Program-made: the position numbers and the translations under genes
The notes under the pieces: generated by a model
Told to the model about the DNA's origin: nothing
What the model saw: the letters and a program-made list of their open reading frames with translations, nothing else
Database searches by the model: none
Part shown: positions 23,802 through 31,242 of the stretch, piece by piece
Layout: each line of letters begins with the position of its first letter
How positions within the stretch are numbered: the first letter of the stretch is position 1
Source: Pelomonas sp937871895
GTDB lineage: Bacteria; Pseudomonadota; Gammaproteobacteria; Burkholderiales; Burkholderiaceae_C
Assembly (NCBI RefSeq): GCF_046348265.1
Contig: NZ_JAXMEO010000006.1
Reading direction: 5' to 3' (one strand)
DNA: 64,000 bases

Positions 23802-26738
23802 TCAGAACTTGTAGTGGACCGCGATGCGAACCACGCGCGGGTCACCCGTGGTGCTGTTGGGCTTGCCGAGGTTGAGGTTGTCGCCCCCGACGGCATTCTT
23901 CGGGTCGTTGCCGCCCACCGGGCCACCACCCCAGTCATCAAAGCCGCCGTAGTTGGTGTTCTTGAAGAGGTTGAGCACGTCGGCCCGCAGGGTGAACTTG
24001 TGGTGGGCACCAAGGCTGAGTTCCTTCGCCAGGCCGATATCGACCTGACGATAGCTCGGGGCGTCGCCCTTCACATAGACGCACTTGTCCCAACCCGCCG
24101 CGCAGCTGGTGATGCGGCGCGGCAGGCCACTGGCCCAGGTGGCCTTGGTGGAGAACTGCATGCCCCAAGGCAGCTTGTCGATCATGAAAGCACCGACGAC
24201 GCGGTGGCGGTCCACCAGCTTGCTGGGGTTCCAGCCGTGGGTGCTGCGGCCATAGGTCCAGTCGAAGATATTGCTGTCCCACTCCTTGTGGGTGGTCTGG
24301 GCGTCGGCATAGGTGTAGGCGACGCTGGCCGTCCAGCCTGAGGCGGTGGTGTAGGGCTTCTCGCCCTTGAGGAAGAGCGAGTCGGTGCGGGTGGCGCCGA
24401 CGAAGTCACCGAGGATCAAGGTGCCGAAACCATTGGGGCCGCCCCACAGCGGGTCGATGGGGCTTTGCGTGGCCCAGCCGCCCTTGGGGTCGCGGTTGCC
24501 ACCGAACCAGATGAACTGGTTGCGTGCGGTCACGCGGCTGTAGGCGGCTTCCACGTTCCAGTCGCCCACGGCCTGGCGCACGCCGACGCTGAGCTGGTCG
24601 GCATAGGGCAGCTTGAAGTCATTGCGGATCAGCCAGATCTCACCGCCGCTCTGCTTGTTCTTTTGCAGCTCGTCCAGCGCATGGTTGGCCATGGTGCGGT
24701 CATAGCTGCGGCCCCAGCCGCCAAAGACGACGGTGTTGCGGTCGCCGGTCACGTCGTAGGAGAAGCCCAGGCGCGGAGCGATGGCGCCCTTGAAGGCCTT
24801 GCGGGAGTTGCCGGTGCTGATGTAGTCGTCGATGTTGACGCCGCCCAGGGCCAGCGATTGGGCGTAGGTCTGGCCGCTCGGGGGCTTGATGCCCCAGCGC
24901 TCGCCGTCGGCGGCGCGCAGCGCGGCCACGCGGTCGGCGGGCGTGGCGTAGCCGTTGTTGAGCATGTTGCTCTCATAGTCCCAGCGCACGCCGAGGTTGA
25001 GCTCCAGCTGCTTGTCGATGGCCCAGTCGTCCTGGATGAAGAGGCCGAGCTGGCGGTTGCTGAAGTTGGCGTCGGCGCTGGGCAGGGCGCGGTCGATCTT
25101 GCATTGGTCGCTGTTGGCGCCGCCGTTGCTGATGTTGGTGCCGGTGCAGCTGCCGCCGCTGTAGTAGGGGTTGCCGGTGACGCGGTCGATCAGCGTTTCG
25201 ACGATATCGACCGAGCGCGAGGTGCCACCCAGTTCGTACTTCATCGACTTGAGCTTGGCGCCGCCCTTGATGACGTGGCCGCGCAGGCCGGTGTAGCTGA
25301 GCTCCTCGGAGATGAAGACGCCCTTCTGGCGACGGTCTTGCGCGTCCGGCGAGCCGCCGGTGAAGAGCACGTCCTGCGAGGCGTCAAGGCGCGGCGGATT
25401 GGCGGTGGAGACCTTGTACTTGACGAAGGCCGTGGTGGCGGCGCTGCGCGGGTTCCAGTGGTAGTCCTCGTAGCCGGCGCGGGCCTCGCTCAGCCAGTCG
25501 CCACGGATCCACTCGTGCTTGAGGTCGAGGCGGGTCTCGTCGTTCTTGCGGTCCTTGTCGTTGCCGGGGGCCGAGAGGTCGGCCGACTCGGCGAGGTGGT
25601 CGCTCTCGCGGCGCACGCGGGCCGAGAAGCTCAGGCGCTGCTCGTCGTTGAGGTTGGCATCGACCTTGCCGAACAGCAGGTGCTCGGTGAAGCTGTCGAT
25701 GTGGCTGCCCTTGGCGGCCAGGAGGGTGGGCACGATGCCCGCACTGGCGGGCAGCTTGTCGGTCTCGCGCGGGACGACCTGGCGCGAGTCGTCGATCTTC
25801 TTGCCGTCGTAGGCGAAGAAGAAGTGCACCTGGTCCTTCTTGATCGGGCCGCCGACGCTGAAGCCGAACTCCTTCTTGCTGGAGGGCGGGAGGGCGACGC
25901 CGTTCTTCTCACGCTCTTGCTCGAAGACGGTGAGCGAGCGCCAGTTGGTGCCGGTGCGGTCGGCATAGGCCTCGAACTGCAACTGGTTGGTGCCGGACTT
26001 GGTGACGGCGGTGATGGCGGCGCTGGAGACCTGGTCGAACTCGGCCTTGTAGTTCTGGGTCAGCACGCGGTACTCGGCGATGGCCGACTGCGGGAAGGGG
26101 TTGCCGCGCGAGGTGTCCTGCCCAGCCAGGCCGCCGCGCAGGATGTTGTTCTTCTGGCCCACGCCGTCGATGAAGACGTTGACGTGGTCGAAGTTCTGCG
26201 CGCCGGACTGCAGGCTGGTGTTGCCATTGCCATCACGCTGGAACACGACGCCGGGGGCGAGGTCGGCGCCGGAGAGGAAGTTGTGCGTGGCCTGGGGCAG
26301 GGCCTCCAGCATCTTTTGCGAGACCAGGGTGCCCATCTGCGAGTCACGCACGCCCTGGCGTGCCGAGCTGCCAGTGACCGTGACGGTGTTGAGGGTGTTG
26401 GCGCCACCGGCGGCCAGGTCCAGCGCAGCGGTTTCGGCCACGTGCAGGGTCACGGCTTGGGCGCTGCCGGCTTCGCTGCCGGCCATCACGCGCACCAGAT
26501 AGCTGCCGGGCGGCAGGCCGAGCAGGGTGTAGCTGCCGTCGGATTGCGCGCGGGTTTTGTAGCTCAGGCCGGTGGCCTGATTCACCGCGATGACCGTGAG
26601 CTCGGCGCCGGCCTTGGCACTGACCTGGCCCTTGAGCGTCGCGGTGCTGACCTGGGCGTGCGCGGCACCCGCCAAGGCAAAGAAGACCGCAGTCGCCAGG
26701 GCATGGCGTTGGAATACAGCTGAAGGAATGCGCATCAA
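23802..26738 (-). CDS. TonB-dependent outer-membrane receptor with carboxypeptidase-like N-terminal domain
   Basis: This outer-membrane importer has 978 residues: signal peptide to about residue 28, a CarboxypepD_reg-like beta-sandwich (about 30-110), a plug domain (about 115-240; QNFDHVNVFIDGVGQKNN) and a long beta-barrel ending in F (VVRIAVHYKF), as barrels do. The architecture resembles Oar-like receptors. No SusD partner is nearby, which fits a proteobacterium. A good Shine-Dalgarno AGGAGA precedes the ATG. As the second gene of the operon it probably takes up the polysaccharide that the GH144 enzyme cuts. TonB/ExbBD must be supplied from elsewhere. Confidence 0.92.
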   Translation of the reverse strand: MMRIPSAVFQRHALATAVFFALAGAAHAQVSTATLKGQVSAKAGAELTVIAVNQATGLSYKTRAQSDGSYTLLGLPPGSYLVRVMAGSEAGSAQAVTLHVAETAALDLAAGGANTLNTVTVTGSSARQGVRDSQMGTLVSQKMLEALPQATHNFLSGADLAPGVVFQRDGNGNTSLQSGAQNFDHVNVFIDGVGQKNNILRGGLAGQDTSRGNPFPQSAIAEYRVLTQNYKAEFDQVSSAAITAVTKSGTNQLQFEAYADRTGTNWRSLTVFEQEREKNGVALPPSSKKEFGFSVGGPIKKDQVHFFFAYDGKKIDDSRQVVPRETDKLPASAGIVPTLLAAKGSHIDSFTEHLLFGKVDANLNDEQRLSFSARVRRESDHLAESADLSAPGNDKDRKNDETRLDLKHEWIRGDWLSEARAGYEDYHWNPRSAATTAFVKYKVSTANPPRLDASQDVLFTGGSPDAQDRRQKGVFISEELSYTGLRGHVIKGGAKLKSMKYELGGTSRSVDIVETLIDRVTGNPYYSGGSCTGTNISNGGANSDQCKIDRALPSADANFSNRQLGLFIQDDWAIDKQLELNLGVRWDYESNMLNNGYATPADRVAALRAADGERWGIKPPSGQTYAQSLALGGVNIDDYISTGNSRKAFKGAIAPRLGFSYDVTGDRNTVVFGGWGRSYDRTMANHALDELQKNKQSGGEIWLIRNDFKLPYADQLSVGVRQAVGDWNVEAAYSRVTARNQFIWFGGNRDPKGGWATQSPIDPLWGGPNGFGTLILGDFVGATRTDSLFLKGEKPYTTASGWTASVAYTYADAQTTHKEWDSNIFDWTYGRSTHGWNPSKLVDRHRVVGAFMIDKLPWGMQFSTKATWASGLPRRITSCAAGWDKCVYVKGDAPSYRQVDIGLAKELSLGAHHKFTLRADVLNLFKNTNYGGFDDWGGGPVGGNDPKNAVGGDNLNLGKPNSTTGDPRVVRIAVHYKF

Positions 26739-26765
26739 GGTCTCCTGGTTCTCGTAGGTTTTGGT

Positions 26766-26797
26766 GGGGTCAACGAAGGGGTCAACGAAGGGGGTCA
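26766..26797. repeat. Short tandem repeat between lacI-type gene and receptor gene
   Basis: Two exact 12-base copies of GGGGTCAACGAA (26766-26777 and 26778-26789) are followed by a partial third that runs into the stop codon of the LacI-type gene (26795-26797). The tract sits in the 56-base gap upstream of the receptor gene. It could be slippage-prone and alter spacing or the regulator's C-terminus. Confidence 0.7.
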
Positions 26798-27793
26798 GCG
26801 GGCGCCGCAGGACTGGCGGACCACCAACTCCACGGGCATCAGCACTTCGGGCTGGGGCGCGGCGTCGGCGCCGGCCTCGATCTGGCGGGTCAGCGCGTCC
26901 AGGGCCTGGCTGCCGAGCTGGGCGATGGGCACGCGCATGGTGGTGAGGGCGGGGTTCACGTAGCGGGCCAGCGGGATGTCGTCAAAGCCGGCGATGGCGA
27001 TGTCCTGCGGCACGCGCAGTCCAGCGGCCGTGAAGCCGGCGAGCAGGGCCACGGCCATGGCGTCGTTGGCGGCAAAGATGGCGTCGGGCCGCTCGGCGGC
27101 CGGCATCGCGGCCAGGCGTGTGGCGGTGGCGGCCGCGCAGGCTTCGGTGAAGTCACCGGGCAGCAACTGGGTGGGCTGCGCGGCGCCGAGGCCGTCCACA
27201 TAGCCGCGCTGGCGCTCTCGGGCCTCAAAGTTCTCGTCCGGCCCACCAAGGAAGGCGATGCGGCGGTGGCCGCTGGCCAGCAGGTGGCGCGTCATGGCCA
27301 GGGCGCCGCCGTAGTTATCGATGGCAAACACCGGGTGGCGCGACGCCGAGACGCCGGCATTCATCAGCACTGCCGGCAGGCTGGGCGGCACGTTCTGGGC
27401 CAGGAAGTCGGCGTCCACATGCGGCGACATGACCAGCAAGCCGTCCACACGACCGTTCATGGCGCGGATGGCGGCGGCGGTTTCGTCGGCATTGCCGTGC
27501 GAGCTGGACAGCAGCAGGTGCAGGCCCCGGCTGCGAGCGGCGGCGTCGATGCCGCGGATCAGCTCCGAGAAGAACTCGCCGTGCAGGTCAGGCAGCAGGG
27601 CGCCGATGGTGTCGGTGCGGCGCAGCACCATGCTGCGCGCCGCGCCGGAGGGGCTGTAGTGCAGCTTGCGCGCGGCTTCGAGCACGCGCTCGCGGGTCTC
27701 GGGCAGCACGTTCTCGAAGCCATTGAGCGCGCGGGAGACCGTGGCGACCGACATCCCCACGGCACGGGCGACGTCTTTGATGGTGGCGGGCAT
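26795..27793 (-). CDS. LacI-family transcriptional regulator
   Basis: This 332-residue protein has the LacI helix-turn-helix at the N-terminus (TIKDVARAVGMSVATVSRAL, residues 4-23) and hinge helix (YSPSGAARSMVLRRT), then a periplasmic-binding-like sugar domain (IGALLPDLHGEFFSELIRGI; DAIFAANDAMAVALLAGF; IAIAGFDDIPLARY). It is the first gene of the minus-strand operon, and its upstream region holds two overlapping operator-like sequences, so it probably represses itself and all seven genes behind it until a sugar binds. The inducer is inferred to be a beta-1,2-gluco-oligosaccharide. Confidence 0.93.
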   Translation of the reverse strand: MPATIKDVARAVGMSVATVSRALNGFENVLPETRERVLEAARKLHYSPSGAARSMVLRRTDTIGALLPDLHGEFFSELIRGIDAAARSRGLHLLLSSSHGNADETAAAIRAMNGRVDGLLVMSPHVDADFLAQNVPPSLPAVLMNAGVSASRHPVFAIDNYGGALAMTRHLLASGHRRIAFLGGPDENFEARERQRGYVDGLGAAQPTQLLPGDFTEACAAATATRLAAMPAAERPDAIFAANDAMAVALLAGFTAAGLRVPQDIAIAGFDDIPLARYVNPALTTMRVPIAQLGSQALDALTRQIEAGADAAPQPEVLMPVELVVRQSCGAR

Positions 27794-27830
27794 GGCGGGC
27801 GGGATGGAAGTGATGACAGCGAGAGTGTGC

Positions 27831-27858
27831 TTGTAAACGTTTTATGTAAACGTTTACA
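27831..27858. promoter_or_regulatory. Overlapping LacI-type operators before the glucan operon
   Basis: TGTAAACGTTTACA at 27845-27858 is a perfect 14-bp palindrome with the central CG typical of LacI-family sites. Immediately beside it, 27832-27844 reads TGTAAACGTTTTA, a near copy. They lie 38-65 bases upstream of the LacI-type start codon, where a bound protein would cover the promoter. The AT-rich nature contrasts with the high-GC surroundings. Confidence 0.85.
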
Positions 27859-27937
27859 CGTGATTTTGTCGAGTTTTGGTGCGGGGGTAAACCTGCGGAA
27901 TACCCGTGGCGGTGCGGGAGCGGGTTGGCTCAGCGGC

Positions 27938-28732
27938 TCAGCGGCCGCCGTGCTGGAGTGCGTCGAGCTCGGCCTGGCTGAAGCCGGCCTGGCGCCGCGC
28001 TTCGAGGTTGAAGGGCGCCCGCAGCCGGGGTGCCTCGTAGCGTGCGGCCAGCTCGGCATAGGTGGCCACGGGGTCCAGCCCACGTTCATCGCACAGGTGC
28101 CGGTACCACCGGTTGCCGGCGGCCACGTGCCCGATCTCGTCGCGCAGGATCACGTCGAGGATCTCGCCGGCCCGGCGGTCACCGGCGCCGATGAGCTTGC
28201 GCTTCACGGCGGGCGAGGCATCCAGCCCGCGTGCCTCCAGCGTGCGGGGCACCAGCGCGATGCGGGCGAGGATGTCGTGCCGCGTGCGCTCGGCCATGTC
28301 CCACAGCGCGTTGTGGGCGTCGAAGTCGCCGTAGTCGAAGCCCATGGACAGCAAATGCTCGCGCAGCAGCGTGAAGTGCGTGGCCTCCTCCTGCGCGATG
28401 TGCAGCCAGTCGCGGTAGAAGGCCTCGGGCATGCCCGGGAAGCGCCAGCACACATCGAGCGCCAGGTTGATGGCGTTGAACTCGATGTGGGCAATGGCGT
28501 GCAGCAAGGCGGCGACGCCGGCCGGCGTGGACAGTGGCGGCGACTTCAGCGACGTGTGGGCTACGAGGCGCGGGCGCTCGGGCCGCCCGGGCAGGCCAGG
28601 TGGCTCCTGGATAGCGGCATCGCAGTCAAGTGGCGCCGAGGCGTCGAGAGCCAGGGTGGCAGCAGCTTTGACGGGTGCGTCCGTGATGCGCAGGATGTCG
28701 AGCGCGGCGTGGCGGGGGGTGGGTGGGGTCAC
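27938..28732 (-). CDS. DUF455 ferritin-like protein
   Basis: This 264-residue protein is of the DUF455 family, with the residues of a ferritin-like metal-binding four-helix bundle: H82-I-E84, E115/E116 with H119 (HIAQEEATHF), E190, and D198-E199 with H202 (LRDEIGHVAAG). The fold is related to diiron proteins such as MiaE, but the function of this family is not established. It is predicted cytosolic. Its start overlaps the stop of the upstream periplasmic-binding-like gene by 4 bases, suggesting co-translation. Confidence 0.85.
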   Translation of the reverse strand: MTPPTPRHAALDILRITDAPVKAAATLALDASAPLDCDAAIQEPPGLPGRPERPRLVAHTSLKSPPLSTPAGVAALLHAIAHIEFNAINLALDVCWRFPGMPEAFYRDWLHIAQEEATHFTLLREHLLSMGFDYGDFDAHNALWDMAERTRHDILARIALVPRTLEARGLDASPAVKRKLIGAGDRRAGEILDVILRDEIGHVAAGNRWYRHLCDERGLDPVATYAELAARYEAPRLRAPFNLEARRQAGFSQAELDALQHGGR

Positions 28733-29607
28733 TTCGGGATCTCGCGGCTGAGGTCGAGGCGATAGCGCCGGTAGTCGAAGTCGATCCCTTTCGGGGGTGG
28801 CGCATTGAGCCTGAACAGGCGGCGCTTGGACAAATCGGCAAAGCGCAGGGATTCACTCATGTGGGTGCGAAACAGGGCCTGCAGCGAACCATCGGCGTAG
28901 GCCATCTCCAGGCCCTGTGTCACGCGGTCGGCGAGGCTGCGGTTGCTGCGGTGGGTGTAGAAGAACTGCGGCAGGTCGTAGACCAGGGCGAAGGTTTTGT
29001 CGAGGATCAGGTCTGGCAGGTCGGCGTTGGATTCGGCCTCGCGGCGCACCTCGACCACGCTGCGGCAGAACAGATCGAAGCGGCTCTGGGCAACCATTTT
29101 GAACATCGCTTCGTAGCTCGTGACCTCTTCGACCTGGAAGCCATTCGCACGCAGGATGTGCACGTCCAGCCAGCCGACGCCCTGGGCGACGGTGAAGCGA
29201 CGCAATTCGTCCAGCGTGCGCACCTTGGCCACGGCGGCCTTGGCCTGCGGCGAGACGAAGCACACGCGGTAGCCGGCCATGTCCAGGTACAGCGGAAATC
29301 GCACCGGGATGAGGTCGTTGGAGCTGCCGTCGGCACTGGGCACGACGACGGTCAAAAAGCCGGGGTAGAGCGACGCTTCCGCGCTGGCCAGCGCACGCTG
29401 GTCGTTCATGCGTGGTGAGTACTGGATGGTGTAGGGGCCGTGGGTGGCGACCGTCTTCTCCAGTGCCAGGCGGATGAAGGCCCGCGGATAGGTGTCGCGC
29501 GGATCGTTGGCGCTGGCGGGCTGGCGCAGCGTCACCACCAGCGGCGCCGCATCAGCGCACAGGCTGGCCACGAACAGCAGGCCGGCAACCAGGAGGCAAC
29601 GCATCAT
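28729..29607 (-). CDS. Periplasmic binding-protein-like (family 3 type) exported protein
   Basis: This 292-residue protein begins at ATG 29607 with a clear signal peptide (MMRCLLVAGLLFVASLCADA). The open frame continues 78 codons upstream, but that stretch is the AT-rich intergenic region. The rest resembles amino-acid-type solute-binding proteins: KVRTLDELRRFTVAQGVGWL, SYEAMFKMVAQSRFDLFCRS and QGLEMAYADGSLQALFRTHM. No transporter genes are nearby, so it may be a sensory or orphan binding protein. It is divergent from the chemoreceptor gene and overlaps the DUF455 gene by 4 bases. Confidence 0.75.
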   Translation of the reverse strand: MMRCLLVAGLLFVASLCADAAPLVVTLRQPASANDPRDTYPRAFIRLALEKTVATHGPYTIQYSPRMNDQRALASAEASLYPGFLTVVVPSADGSSNDLIPVRFPLYLDMAGYRVCFVSPQAKAAVAKVRTLDELRRFTVAQGVGWLDVHILRANGFQVEEVTSYEAMFKMVAQSRFDLFCRSVVEVRREAESNADLPDLILDKTFALVYDLPQFFYTHRSNRSLADRVTQGLEMAYADGSLQALFRTHMSESLRFADLSKRRLFRLNAPPPKGIDFDYRRYRLDLSREIPK

Positions 29608-29875
29608 CAAAAAGCCGTGTTGATGAGTTGCAGCGATTTGAGCACCGTTGCTGCAAGCGCTGCATTCGGCGGTTCGCGTGAGCGGCCGGCACCGTCTGGC
29701 TGGGTGAGCCTTCTGCGTACCGGGCACGCGTGGCGGTCGTCTGGGTCGTGACAAATCAGACGCCTTGGCGATATCAAATAGGTTACAAGTATCAAATATA
29801 TCGAATAAGACAGACAATCCAAGGGCACCGACGGCCGACATGGCCCCAGGGCGTGACCGGAAATGAGAGGTTGAG
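29608..29875. promoter_or_regulatory. AT-rich divergent promoter region with direct repeats
   Basis: This 268-base gap lies between the binding-protein-like gene (minus) and the chemoreceptor gene (plus). Bases 29760-29815 are markedly AT-rich. TATCAAATA occurs twice (29772-29780 and 29790-29798), 18 bases apart, the second running into TATATCGAATA. These could be part of promoters or two sites for a regulator on the same DNA face. The rest shows nothing I can name. Confidence 0.4.
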
Positions 29876-31240
29876 ATGTCGAATTCGCAGCGTGAACCGC
29901 TTTTTGGCGCACCGGCGCCATGGCCGCCAGAGGCGCTGAGCGACAGCTTGCGTCAGCAGTTCCCCCAGGCAGAACTCGACGCACAGGGCCGTATCACGGC
30001 GCTGAACGCGGCGGCGTTGGCCTTGCTCGGCCTGGAGGGGGCGCCCGCCTCGCCCGAGGGTTGGCTGGGGCGGCGCTTGCCCATGCCCTGCCTGCCCGGC
30101 AGCACCGAGGCCGACACCTGGGTACGCCTGGAGCGCGGCGACCTCGTGGAGGGCGAGAGCGCCGTGACCCTGGCCAACGGCCGGGAGCGCTGGCTGGGCC
30201 TGTGCCTGATGCCGGTGCGCGCGCCGGAGGGCGCTTTGTTGGGCGTGATGAGCCTGATGCGTGACATCACGGCCGCCGTGGAGCAGCGCGCCGCCACACG
30301 TGCGCTGCTGCGGGCGCTGGACCGCTCGCAGGCCATGATCGAGTTCGACCTGCAGGGCCGCGTGCTCAGCGCCAACAGCAACTTCCTGCGCACCATGGGC
30401 TACACCGAGCCCGAAATCCTGGGCCAGTCGCACAGCCTGTTCTGCGACCCAGACTACGTGCGCACGGCGGCCTACCGCAATTTCTGGGCGGACCTGAACG
30501 AAGGCAAGTTCGCAGCCGGGCGCTTCCAGCGCGTTGGCAAGCACGGTGCCCCCATCTGGATCGAGGCCACCTACAACCCCATCCTCGACGCCGATGGACG
30601 GCCCTTCAAGGTCGTCAAGTTCGCCACCGACGTGACGGCCGAAGTCGAGCGCCAGGACCGTGTGGCCGAGCGGGTGTCGGCCATCAGCCTGGAACTGGAC
30701 CGGCTCACGGCTTCCATTCAGGCCATCGCCCAGGGCTCGGCCGTGGCGCGCGATGGCTCGGTGTCCAGCCTCAGCCAAGCCCAGGAAGGCGTGGGCCTGC
30801 TCGACAGCAGCAACGACGCCATCCAGGACGTGCAAAAGCGCTCGGCCGACATCAACGAGATCGTCGAGACCATCGGCCAGATCGCCAACCAGACTCATTT
30901 GCTCGCCTTCAATGCGGCCATCGAAGCGGCACGCGCTGGCGAGCACGGCCTGGGCTTCTCGGTCGTGGCCGACGAAGTGCGCAAGCTGGCGGAGAAGTCC
31001 GGTACCGCCGCGCGCCAGATCGCGCAGCTGATTGGCGCCACCGTACAGCGCATCGACGAAGGCAGCCGGCTGACCGCCGAGGCGGCCAACGCCTTCCAGC
31101 GCATCCTCATCGGGCTGGAGGGCATGGCCGATTCGATCCGCAGCATCCATGACGCCACCCAGCAGCAGGCCAGCGCCACCACCACTGCGGCGCAGTTGCT
31201 CAAGTCCATCGAGAAGCTCACCCAGCACAGCGTTGCCTGA
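29876..31240 (+). CDS. Cytosolic methyl-accepting chemotaxis protein with two PAS domains
   Basis: This 454-residue signal transducer has no membrane segment: PAS domain 1 (about 28-135), PAS domain 2 (about 150-260; FDLQGRVLSANSNFLRTMGY and WIEATYNPILDADGRPFKVV) and a short MCP signalling hairpin (about 265-454) with the tip IANQTHLLAFNAAIEAARAG. The usual tip reads QTNLLAL; here N is H and the last L is F. The layout resembles BdlA-type receptors, which sense intracellular redox or energy state and affect biofilm dispersal. It is followed after two bases by the triple-CheW gene, so the two are an operon. Confidence 0.9.
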   Translation: MSNSQREPLFGAPAPWPPEALSDSLRQQFPQAELDAQGRITALNAAALALLGLEGAPASPEGWLGRRLPMPCLPGSTEADTWVRLERGDLVEGESAVTLANGRERWLGLCLMPVRAPEGALLGVMSLMRDITAAVEQRAATRALLRALDRSQAMIEFDLQGRVLSANSNFLRTMGYTEPEILGQSHSLFCDPDYVRTAAYRNFWADLNEGKFAAGRFQRVGKHGAPIWIEATYNPILDADGRPFKVVKFATDVTAEVERQDRVAERVSAISLELDRLTASIQAIAQGSAVARDGSVSSLSQAQEGVGLLDSSNDAIQDVQKRSADINEIVETIGQIANQTHLLAFNAAIEAARAGEHGLGFSVVADEVRKLAEKSGTAARQIAQLIGATVQRIDEGSRLTAEAANAFQRILIGLEGMADSIRSIHDATQQQASATTTAAQLLKSIEKLTQHSVA

Positions 31241-31242
31241 AG

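Noticed and set aside
24465..26723. A 752-codon plus-strand frame opposite the TonB-dependent receptor
   Set aside because: The protein is low-complexity (A, V, G, L, D) with no domain, and the receptor on the other strand has all expected features.
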